From Armatimonadota bacterium (GTDB lineage Bacteria > Armatimonadota > Fimbriimonadia > Fimbriimonadales > Fimbriimonadaceae): a DNA stretch of 32,806 nucleotides. The stretch is taken from contig JAFDWX010000002.1 in the NCBI GenBank assembly GCA_018268255.1, forward strand, positions 242,859 through 275,664, in the 5' to 3' direction. Below the pieces are notes generated by a model. It saw only the letters and a list, made by a program, of their open reading frames with translations. It ran no database searches and was not told the origin of the DNA. A program made the position numbers and the translations under genes. How positions within the stretch are numbered: the stretch's first letter is position 1; each line of letters opens with the position of its first letter. Below, piece by piece: positions 7,893-14,648 of the stretch.

Positions 7893-8708
7893 TCACTTAA
7901 TGGGAGCGTCAATTAGGAAGCTGACATCCATGCGTTTGCCTTTGTCATCCAAAGGAACGAGCACGCCGGTAAGTCTTTTCGGCTTCGAATCTAAATACGA
8001 CGAGATGGCAAGATGTAGCCCCCATTGCGTGCCCGAGTGGGTCGTTTTCGTCACCGTTTTTTCATGGTTCAGCACTCCCGCGGCGCTCGGATAGAACTCG
8101 AATTGGGTTGCGGAACTGTTCTCATAGCTAAAGCTGAGGAGGGCCTCCTTGCCCCACTGAACGTTTATCGGAGTGGAGGACTTAAGGGGCTGGGGATAAT
8201 GCACGGCTTCTAGGGCTTTGACTTCTTCGCCATCGACTTGCGGTGATTCTGTGGCACTGATAGTAACAACAGCGCTCGTAGATGCCGGAAGGCACTGTTG
8301 CTGGCAAACCAGCGCACTGAGTTCCAACCCGATTTTCGCTTCCTCCAGAGGGTTGGTCGAAGTCATCAATTCAGCTTTTGCCAAGACTTCGTCTTCGTAC
8401 CCAAAGGAGACAATTCCGTCCGCCGTAATTCGATGAGGAGCGGGCCACACCACCGACTTCACCCTCCATCCGGTGGGTAACGTCCAGTTCAGCTTAGGGG
8501 GCATCCCGCTGTCTCCTGGATTGATCCAGTAAGTGTGCCAGCCTGATTTCAGGGTGATTTTGACCGCGAGGGTGAGCAGCTTTCCGGGTTCATATCCTCG
8601 AGTCAGGGGAGTGAGTTGCACACTCTTGAGCGGAGGATCATCGAAGGGCGAGCTCATCGGCTGCGATCCAGCGAGAAGAAGAGCGATTGGTACGATCATG
8701 CATCCCAA
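7893..8708 (-). CDS. Stand-alone DsbD N-terminal (alpha) domain protein, exported
   Basis: A 271-residue protein with a short hydrophobic N-terminus (IVPIALLLAG) acting as signal peptide. Residues about 25-140 match the DsbD/cytochrome c biogenesis N-terminal domain; the family hallmark is LKSGWHTYWINPGDSGMPPKLNW. Full DsbD has a membrane domain and a C-terminal thioredoxin domain; here both are absent, and the adjacent redoxin may provide the thioredoxin part. A Cys pair in LVCQQQCLP (about residue 134) resembles the DsbD-alpha active-site region. The start is TTG at 8708 with AGGTGG 10 bases upstream; an in-frame ATG at 8699 is the alternative. Confidence 0.8.
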   Translation of the reverse strand: MGCMIVPIALLLAGSQPMSSPFDDPPLKSVQLTPLTRGYEPGKLLTLAVKITLKSGWHTYWINPGDSGMPPKLNWTLPTGWRVKSVVWPAPHRITADGIVSFGYEDEVLAKAELMTSTNPLEEAKIGLELSALVCQQQCLPASTSAVVTISATESPQVDGEEVKALEAVHYPQPLKSSTPINVQWGKEALLSFSYENSSATQFEFYPSAAGVLNHEKTVTKTTHSGTQWGLHLAISSYLDSKPKRLTGVLVPLDDKGKRMDVSFLIDAPIK

Positions 8709-8744
8709 TTTACTCGTTCCACCTGGCCCCGGTTCCTGAAATCT

Positions 8745-10904
8745 CTAGTTGCGGAGGGGTTTCCCGTGTTCCAACATGTGCTTGATCCGCGCCTGGGTTG
8801 GCCCCTCGGCGAGAAGCGTGATAAATCGCTCTCGCTCCAAAGCCAATGCTTCGTCCCACGAAGTCGCCTTGCAGAATATGAACTTCATATGATCGGCGAT
8901 GGTGTTGTCGTACCGAGTGAAGTCTTTGATTTTGGACTGGCCGTCGTCAATCATCCCGGCCAGGGGTCCAGCCGGAACTTTCCACGCCGGAAGCACCACG
9001 GGAGTAGCTTCTGGAAGAAGCTTTGCGGCTTCATAAGTCAAGCTGTCAGGATTAATAGCGACCAAATCTGTGGGGCGAAGATAGCCAAATGTCTTGGCTT
9101 CGGCAGCACTCGTCCCGACCAGACCCTGACTCAGGCGAACCGCCATTTCCACGCAGCCTCGAGCCGTTTCCTGGCTCCTCAGAGCCATCAACGCCGTCCC
9201 TCCTCCGCCCGGGAGCAATCCAACCTTCGCTTCGGGCAACCCGATCTGTGTTTCTGGATGAGCCAGAATTTTTGAGCACGAGGCTGCAATTTCCAGCCCA
9301 GCTCCCAAGCAATATCCAAAGATTGCGCAAATGACTTGCTTAGTCCTCAGAAGGGCCGCGAGATTTTGGAGTTCGGCGAGACCAGCCGTCACTGCTTCCC
9401 AGTTGGATTGCTCTGACTGCGCAACAAAAAAGTTGAGATCATAACCGACCGAAAAAGCCTTGGCCTCGCTGGTCAGCACGAACGGGACCGAAGCCTTGGC
9501 AACCCATTCAGAAAACTCGCGGACGAACTCGGGAGTGATTGAGCCCATTTTCGTCGAAATCGATGCGGCGATGGCGCCGTCCCCCAAGTCACGGATATTG
9601 AACGTCCCATACGGCTCAATAATCGGAAATTCCTGAATGGATCGGTACTGAGGTTCCTCGGGGAGAGCTTCATAGGTACCGGAATGTGTACGCATCGAAC
9701 CGGAATCGTAAAATTTATTCGGTTTCAAACCGAGTACGTCCGGCCCAATGGCGTCGATCATGGCGAAAGGCCCGAGTTGCCAACCGAAACCCCACATCAT
9801 CACTCGATCAAAGTCTAGAACCGAGTGACTGATCTCCTCTTTAATCGAATCCGCATACCGAAGCGTTGGGATAAGGTATCGGCGCAGGAATTCGCCCAAG
9901 TCGTCACCGAGTTTGAGAGCTTCTCGAATACGTTCGCCGAATGGAAGTTTCGCCAGAGCACTTAGAGAAGGCACGTCGGGCTCGCTCGTGTCTCGGTAGA
10001 GCAGGGTTTCAAGGTCTAGCGCCGACTGACTTTTTCCTTCCCGCAGATAGTAACCTCGCCCGCTCTTCTGTCCCAGTGAACCTTGCTGAATCAGGTGGGC
10101 GACGCTGCGAGGAGTGTTAAGAGTGGGCGTGAACTCGTTGGACGGACACCGCGCCTTCAAGTTTTCTGCGATATCCACCATGATATCCATGCCAACAAGA
10201 TCGTTGAGACGGAAACTAGCCGAACGCGGACGCCCCAAAAATGGCCCAGTCATGGCATCCACGTCCTCCAGCCGCAGTCGAAGGTGCTCGGCGACATGAA
10301 CTGCCTGAAACATGGCCCACATTCCAAATCGGTTGGCGATAAATCCTGGGGTGTCTTTCGCAATGACAACGCGTCGCCCCACTCGGGTCTCCAGGAACTC
10401 CTTCACCCGTTCTACTTCACCTGGGTCCGTATCGTTGGTAGGGATGAGTTCAAGAAGTTTTAGGTAGCGAGGCGGGTTGAAAAAGTGTGTCCCAAGAAAG
10501 CGCCGTCGGAATGATTCTGAACGGCCTTCCGCCAGGAGCTGGATTTCAAGTCCGCTCGTGTTGGTGCTGATGATCGCTTCTTCGGGGAGAAGAGGCTCTA
10601 GCTTCTCATACAGAGCCTTCTTTGCGTCCGGCTTTTCGATAATCGCTTCACAAACCCAGGTCGCATTGGCCACAACCCCGAGATCCGTATCGATACCTCC
10701 CAAGGTGAGTCTTGCCAGCGAATCTGGTCCATAAAAATGAGCCGGTTTGACATTTTTGGCCCTTTCAACGGCCGCTTCGCATGATTCCCTCGTCAAATCC
10801 AATAATGTGACGGCGAAACCGAGGTTGCAAAGATGGGCAGCGATGCCGCTTCCCATTGTTCCCGCACCAATGACGACGACCGAAATACCCTCGTTGTTGA
10901 CCAT
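8745..10904 (-). CDS. 3-hydroxyacyl-CoA dehydrogenase / enoyl-CoA hydratase fusion (FadN-like)
   Basis: This 719-residue bifunctional beta-oxidation enzyme has the dehydrogenase first. VVVIGAGTMGSGIAAHL (about 9-25) is the NAD-binding GxGxxG, HFFNPPRYLKLLELIPT (about 141-157) is the HCDH signature, and a second HCDH C-terminal domain follows. The crotonase-type hydratase is C-terminal (about 430-640), with the oxyanion-hole FGYCLGAGLEIA and LPEAKVGLLPGGGGT, which carry the two expected catalytic Glu residues. This domain order (HCDH-ECH) is that of Bacillus FadN and the reverse of E. coli FadB. It catalyses hydration of enoyl-CoA and NAD-dependent oxidation of 3-hydroxyacyl-CoA. The start has AGGA 6 bases upstream. 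A thiolase is not in the window. Confidence 0.93.
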   Translation of the reverse strand: MVNNEGISVVVIGAGTMGSGIAAHLCNLGFAVTLLDLTRESCEAAVERAKNVKPAHFYGPDSLARLTLGGIDTDLGVVANATWVCEAIIEKPDAKKALYEKLEPLLPEEAIISTNTSGLEIQLLAEGRSESFRRRFLGTHFFNPPRYLKLLELIPTNDTDPGEVERVKEFLETRVGRRVVIAKDTPGFIANRFGMWAMFQAVHVAEHLRLRLEDVDAMTGPFLGRPRSASFRLNDLVGMDIMVDIAENLKARCPSNEFTPTLNTPRSVAHLIQQGSLGQKSGRGYYLREGKSQSALDLETLLYRDTSEPDVPSLSALAKLPFGERIREALKLGDDLGEFLRRYLIPTLRYADSIKEEISHSVLDFDRVMMWGFGWQLGPFAMIDAIGPDVLGLKPNKFYDSGSMRTHSGTYEALPEEPQYRSIQEFPIIEPYGTFNIRDLGDGAIAASISTKMGSITPEFVREFSEWVAKASVPFVLTSEAKAFSVGYDLNFFVAQSEQSNWEAVTAGLAELQNLAALLRTKQVICAIFGYCLGAGLEIAASCSKILAHPETQIGLPEAKVGLLPGGGGTALMALRSQETARGCVEMAVRLSQGLVGTSAAEAKTFGYLRPTDLVAINPDSLTYEAAKLLPEATPVVLPAWKVPAGPLAGMIDDGQSKIKDFTRYDNTIADHMKFIFCKATSWDEALALERERFITLLAEGPTQARIKHMLEHGKPLRN

Positions 10905-10975
10905 ATGAATCCTGCGTGAAGCGAGGCAAGGTTACCCGTCGTCCAAAACTTAAAGTGATTCGGTATGTTTGCCGA

Positions 10976-10981
10976 TATAAT
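10976..10981 (+). promoter_or_regulatory. -10 element of the infC-rpmI-rplT operon
   Basis: A perfect TATAAT lies upstream of infC; no clear TTGACA is present at 16-18 bp. Transcription would start near 10987-10989, exactly at the ATG of the 12-codon upstream ORF, so that ORF would be leaderless or nearly so. The start site is inferred. Confidence 0.55.
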
Positions 10982-10988
10982 AGGCGAG

Positions 10989-11027
10989 ATGAAAATGAAA
11001 AACAACTTTCGAGGTGAGCGAAGATAA
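10989..11027 (+). CDS. Putative 12-codon leader peptide upstream of infC
   Basis: An ATG at 10989 opens MKMKNNFRGERR and ends in TAA at 11025-11027. The stop overlaps the proposed infC AUA start as ATAA. The ORF begins about 7 bases after the TATAAT, so its mRNA would have almost no 5' leader. The infC Shine-Dalgarno GAGGTGA (11011-11017) lies inside its last codons. The geometry suggests translational coupling, where ribosomes finishing the leader are placed at the infC start. Too short for homology; the only evidence is its geometry. An undetected frameshift that would fuse it to infC is the main alternative. Confidence 0.45.
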   Translation: MKMKNNFRGERR

Positions 11028-11665
11028 GAGGCTTTCGACCGCGTCCCCAGCGTAATCCGGGTCCCGACATTAACGAGCGCATCCTGCGCTTTCGAGACGT
11101 CCGCGTGGTTGCCGCTGATGGCAGCCAGATGGGGATTCTGCAAACACGCCAGGCACTTGAGATGGCTCGCGACCAGGGAATGGATCTCGTCATGGTTGCT
11201 GAGAGTGCGCAGCCCCCTGTCGTCAAAATCGTCGATTTTGGGAAGTACAAGTACGAGAATGAGAAGCGCGAGAAGGAGAACAAGCGCAAATCCCTCGAGC
11301 TAAAGGGTATAAAGATGAGTCCGCGTATCGCTGAACACGATATGCAGACGCTCCTCAAGAACGCAAAGAAGTTCTTGGAGGAAGGGCACAAGGTTCGGGT
11401 GGTGTGCATGTTCCGACAACGAGAACTTGCGCACTCAGGAATCGGCTTGGAGAAAATGCTTCGGTTCGCCGATCAGCTCCAAGAGGTCGCAGTGACAGAA
11501 CGCGCACCAGCGCTGGAGGGTCGCCAGATGATCATGATTCTCAATCCAAAACCTGGGAAGCCCGCAGGAAAAAAAGATGCCAAAAATCAGGACAAACAAA
11601 ACGGCAGCGAAGAGGTTCAAGATCACGGGAACGGGGAAGATCACTCGACGGAAGTCGGGGAATAG
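11024..11665 (+). CDS. infC: Translation initiation factor IF-3, proposed AUA start
   Basis: IF-3 binds the 30S subunit, prevents premature 50S joining and rejects non-canonical start codons. The product is 213 residues from AUA at 11024. The conserved N-terminal block INERILRFRDVRVV begins at 11069, followed by GILQTRQALEMA, PPVVKIVDFGKYKYE and the C-domain KGIKMSPRIAEHDM...RVVCMFRQREL. The first standard start in frame (GTG 11105) would delete INERI..VRV, and an in-frame TGA at 11015 blocks any further extension. AUA is preceded by GAGGTGA with 6-base spacing. E. coli infC also uses a non-standard AUU start for autoregulation. The 3' end overlaps rpmI by 89 bases and encodes an extra acidic tail. 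Confidence 0.9.
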   Translation: MRGFRPRPQRNPGPDINERILRFRDVRVVAADGSQMGILQTRQALEMARDQGMDLVMVAESAQPPVVKIVDFGKYKYENEKREKENKRKSLELKGIKMSPRIAEHDMQTLLKNAKKFLEEGHKVRVVCMFRQRELAHSGIGLEKMLRFADQLQEVAVTERAPALEGRQMIMILNPKPGKPAGKKDAKNQDKQNGSEEVQDHGNGEDHSTEVGE

Positions 11666-11771
11666 CCACATGTTCCTCAACAAGAGCCACTCGCGACGCC
11701 GACGCCTTGAAGGCGAACCTGTTCTGTTCAAGGGCGAGCGAAAGCGCGTACGACGCATGCTCGTTCTTTAA
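11577..11771 (+). CDS. rpmI: 50S ribosomal protein L35
   Basis: This 64-residue basic protein has the L35 signature MPKIRTNKTAAKRFKITGTG, then RRKSGNSHMF and a C-terminal Arg-rich tail ending RRMLVL. The length is standard. The ATG lies inside the 3' end of infC in another frame, with AGGA 7 bases upstream (in AGGAAAAAAAG). L35 is an integral 50S protein. Its position between infC and rplT is the standard operon order; in E. coli L20 represses this cistron. Confidence 0.96.
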   Translation: MPKIRTNKTAAKRFKITGTGKITRRKSGNSHMFLNKSHSRRRRLEGEPVLFKGERKRVRRMLVL

Positions 11772-11881
11772 ACAGGGCCGGCCCGATTGCTCGACATCCC
11801 CGCCGGATCACCCACCGCTACCGCCAAACAGGCTGGAACCCGGTACCGGCAAGACAAACAAGATAGGTGAAATAGGAAAAT

Positions 11882-12235
11882 ATGGCACGTGTTAAGCGTG
11901 GTCTAATGCGCCATAAGCGCCATAAGAAGACCATCGAAAAAGCGTCTGGTTACTTTGGGCGCAAGAAAAATGTCTTTAGCCGAGCTCATGAGCAAGTCAT
12001 GAAGTCCGGGCAGTACGCTTTTCGGGATCGAAGAGCCAAGAAAAGAGATTTCCGCCAGCTCTGGATCGTCCGGCTCTCTGCGGCCTGCAAGGAATGTAAT
12101 GTGCGCTACAGTGAGTTCATCCATGCGCTGACCGAGAAGGGAATCGACGTGAACCGCAAAATGCTCAGCGAGTTGGCGATTAATGACATGCCTGCATTCA
12201 AGGCGTTGGTTGAGCAAGTCATGGCGAAGGCCTGA
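11882..12235 (+). CDS. rplT: 50S ribosomal protein L20
   Basis: This 117-residue L20 begins MARVKRGLMRHKRHKKTIEKA and has SGYFGRKKNVFSRAHEQVMKSG, DFRQLWIVRLSAACK and a C-terminal domain ending in VEQVMAKA. It binds 23S rRNA early in 50S assembly, and in several bacteria autoregulates the infC-rpmI-rplT mRNA. An AGGA/AGGTGA region lies just upstream. The 110-base gap after rpmI shows no obvious gene. The operon ends at the hairpin at 12257-12290. Confidence 0.97.
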   Translation: MARVKRGLMRHKRHKKTIEKASGYFGRKKNVFSRAHEQVMKSGQYAFRDRRAKKRDFRQLWIVRLSAACKECNVRYSEFIHALTEKGIDVNRKMLSELAINDMPAFKALVEQVMAKA

Positions 12236-12256
12236 TCTGGCCAGAAATCAATCAGC

Positions 12257-12290
12257 AACAGCTCTGGGTCAGTCGATCCAGGGCTGTTTT
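12257..12290. terminator. Terminator between rplT and the cobalamin-domain regulator
   Basis: AACAGCTCTGG (12257-12267) pairs with CCAGGGCTGTT (12278-12288) through 11 positions with one G-U, followed by TTTT on the plus strand. It ends the rplT operon and, because the next gene is convergent and stops at 12289, may work in both directions. Confidence 0.85.
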
Positions 12291-13260
12291 AGTTCGTAAT
12301 GAGATCGTGCCGGGCTCCGTTCCGCGTCGTGGGCTTGCTGAGCACATTTTTGATGCGCGGCATGATGTTCTCGGAGAATTCGATCAGAGATTTCGCCGTG
12401 AAATGTGCTCCTGCGGTGAGGAACGGCTTGGTGTTCTCGTTGACGGGCCGCCCGCCGACTCCAATCAGAAAACCCATGCTCGCGCTCAGCACCCTCAGTC
12501 GGGTTACCAACTCCAGCGTGAGCTCGGTCGATTCTCGGGTTGCGACGCTCACCATCACTAAAATGGGCTTGTGCTGTTCGACAGCACTGATGAACGCTTC
12601 GATCGGGACGCTGGCTCCCAGGTAGATGGTCTTGTATCCGCTAAGGCGCATGTAATCGCTCAGCATTCTCAATCCGATGCTGTGAAAATTCCCCGGGACG
12701 CAACCAAGCATGACTGTGGTGGCATTGGGGCTCAATGGGGATGCGTAGTGTACCACCTTACTCATCATTCGTTCCGTGATCGCGCTGGCCATATGCTCCT
12801 GTGCCACGGTTATAGCTTGCACCTCGTACCAAGTCCCGACGATGGTCATGGACTCGGCCAGGACGTGCTGGTACAACCCCAAAAGGTCGACCTTGTGTCT
12901 AAGCAGGCTATCGACGATTTCGCTGCAGGTTGATTCGTCACTCAGCACCGCAGCTTTCGCGTATCGAAGAGCAGCATCAGGAAAAGAAAGCTGCTCGACT
13001 TCAGGAAAATGAGCCTGCTGAAGGAGCGCTTCGAGAGCGTTGGCAATTTCTGCAGTTGCCAGCGAGTAATACACCTGGCGTCCAACCTTATTGGAACGAA
13101 CGATTGCTCTCGACCGAAGCTTGGACAGGTGATTGGAGACGTTGGGTTGCTTCATTCCCGTGTTCTCCACGATCTCGCTGACGTTCTTGGCTCCTGAGAG
13201 AAGTTGCGCAAGGATCGTCCTGCGAGAGGCTTCGGCTATTTCAACTAATAAGTCCTTCAT
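12289..13260 (-). CDS. ArsR-type HTH regulator with cobalamin-binding domains (CarH-like sensor half)
   Basis: This 323-residue protein has a winged-helix ArsR-type DNA-binding domain (about 1-70; SEIVENTGMKQPNVSNHLSKLR, then GRQVYYSLA). Residues about 90-175 form a helical B12-binding-2 cap and about 180-305 a B12-binding Rossmann domain. The lower-ligand motif is NFHSIG (His193), close to the usual DxHxxG. The cap carries W144 and E155-H156, near the CarH Wx9EH motif but with one extra residue between W and E. CarH/LitR proteins sense adenosylcobalamin and light but use MerR-type HTH; here the DNA-binding part is ArsR-type. The gene is divergent from the acyl-CoA dehydrogenase, its likeliest target. 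The sensing domain is firm; light response is not shown. Confidence 0.85.
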   Translation of the reverse strand: MKDLLVEIAEASRRTILAQLLSGAKNVSEIVENTGMKQPNVSNHLSKLRSRAIVRSNKVGRQVYYSLATAEIANALEALLQQAHFPEVEQLSFPDAALRYAKAAVLSDESTCSEIVDSLLRHKVDLLGLYQHVLAESMTIVGTWYEVQAITVAQEHMASAITERMMSKVVHYASPLSPNATTVMLGCVPGNFHSIGLRMLSDYMRLSGYKTIYLGASVPIEAFISAVEQHKPILVMVSVATRESTELTLELVTRLRVLSASMGFLIGVGGRPVNENTKPFLTAGAHFTAKSLIEFSENIMPRIKNVLSKPTTRNGARHDLITN

Positions 13261-13463
13261 TTGGAGTCACCGAACTGGTGGCAATTTAATTATATTATCG
13301 TACACCAAAAAAGATTACTATACAATGATAGACGTGCTTTGGACTGCTCAGAGGACCCAAGAGTAACAATCTTGGCCTTGCGGTGGTTTTAGGGCTCGGC
13401 GGGAATACACAGTTCAAGATTCCGCAAGTAGAATGGAGCCTACGCAACGAGGCGATTAAAACC
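13261..13463. promoter_or_regulatory. Divergent regulatory region between the B12-domain regulator and the acyl-CoA dehydrogenase
   Basis: The 203-bp gap has an AT-rich core (about 13284-13335) containing TAAT-TAT-ATTA, a minus-strand TATAAT and a plus-strand TACAAT. These could provide -10 elements for both directions and an operator for the regulator. No convincing -35 boxes were found. The assignment is positional. Confidence 0.4.
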
Positions 13464-14579
13464 ATGTTTGAACTTAGTCCAGAAGAAAAGGCCTTTCTAG
13501 ATCAGATACGACTATTTGTCGCAGCTGAGGTCCTACCCAAGACTCGCGAATGGGAACAGAACACCGCGTTTTCGAGTGATATTTGGGGGGAATTGGGCAA
13601 AGTCGGGCTCTTGTCGATGACATTGTGCAAGGAGAAGGGAGGTGGAGGTCGTTCGTGCATGGCCTATGTCGAGGCTTGCCGCGAGTTGGCCAAAGGCGAT
13701 CCCGCACTTTCCATGAACGTAGCGGCGATCAACGCGCTATGCGTAGGGCACGTGGATACTTTTGGAACGCCCGAGCAACAAGCGAAATACCTTGCAGGCA
13801 TGGTGAAAGGGGACATCAAGCTTGCCTGGGGCCTGACCGAACCCGATGCGGGGAGCGATGCTCGTCGGGTGAAAACCAGGGCAAACAAGATCGAAGGAAG
13901 GGATGGTTATTATCACCTTAACGGTGAAAAGATGTTCATTACCAATGGCGGTAATGCAGATCTGATCATCATGGTTGCACGCACGGGTGATACTGAACTC
14001 AGTGCGTTTTTGGTGGAAACGGATCAGCCAGGATTCAAAATCGAAGAACGAATTCATACGGTCGGCGTAAGCGCTAGTAACACGGTCCGTTTCAGCCTTA
14101 CGGACGTGGTCGGATGGCACACTCCGTGCTCCTTTGAACAAGCAATCGGGCTCCTTTACCGAGGGCGGCTGGGAATCGCCGGAATGGCGGTCGGAATCGC
14201 GGAGAAAGCCCATGAACTGGCGGTGGAATACTCCAAGCAACGCGAGCAGTTCAATCGCAGGCTCTGCGACATGCAAAGCGTGCAGAACATGATCGCCGAC
14301 AGCGACATGGAAATCGAGGCGTCACGACTTCTGTTGCACAAAGGCGCGTGGCTTTTTGACCAAGGGAAGGATGTGGTCAAAGCCTCCTCGTTTGCGAAAC
14401 TCTACGCAAGCGAAACCGCCAACCGCGTTACCAATCGTGCGATCCAAATTCATGGCGGTCGCGGCATGACGCGTGATTACTTGGTTGAAAAACTTTGGAG
14501 GGACGCTAAGCTCACTGAAATCGGCGAAGGCTGCAGCGAAATCCAAAGACTGGTTATCAGTAAGCAAGTTCTCAAGTAG
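13464..14579 (+). CDS. Acyl-CoA dehydrogenase
   Basis: This 371-residue FAD enzyme introduces the first double bond in acyl-CoA beta-oxidation and passes electrons to ETF. The start at 13464 (MFELSPEEKAFLDQ) matches the family N-terminus and has GAGG upstream; a longer frame from 13383 adds an unlikely 27 residues. Visible motifs are AWGLTEPDAGSDA, NGEKMFITNGGNAD, RLGIAGMAVGIAEKA, KQREQFNRRLCDMQ, QIHGGRGMTRDYLVEKLWRDAK and IGEGCSEIQ. In the last, the Glu at the usual catalytic-base position is kept, although the common YEGT/YEGTS is changed to GEGCS. Chain-length specificity cannot be read. It is divergent from the cobalamin-binding regulator. Confidence 0.93.
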   Translation: MFELSPEEKAFLDQIRLFVAAEVLPKTREWEQNTAFSSDIWGELGKVGLLSMTLCKEKGGGGRSCMAYVEACRELAKGDPALSMNVAAINALCVGHVDTFGTPEQQAKYLAGMVKGDIKLAWGLTEPDAGSDARRVKTRANKIEGRDGYYHLNGEKMFITNGGNADLIIMVARTGDTELSAFLVETDQPGFKIEERIHTVGVSASNTVRFSLTDVVGWHTPCSFEQAIGLLYRGRLGIAGMAVGIAEKAHELAVEYSKQREQFNRRLCDMQSVQNMIADSDMEIEASRLLLHKGAWLFDQGKDVVKASSFAKLYASETANRVTNRAIQIHGGRGMTRDYLVEKLWRDAKLTEIGEGCSEIQRLVISKQVLK

Positions 14580-14648
14580 TATCGTTTCAGAACTGAGAAG
14601 CCGGGCCAGACGTTAAGTAAAATGGCCCGCACAACCGGGAGACTCACA

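Noticed and set aside
7856-7912. Longer N-terminus for the redoxin
   Set aside because: It would overlap the previous gene, lacks a Shine-Dalgarno and masks the signal peptide that starts at 7855 behind GGAGGT.
11404-11895. 163-codon plus-strand frame through infC, rpmI and into rplT
   Set aside because: Third frame of a region where two ribosomal genes are certain; Ser/Arg-rich translation without similarity to anything known.
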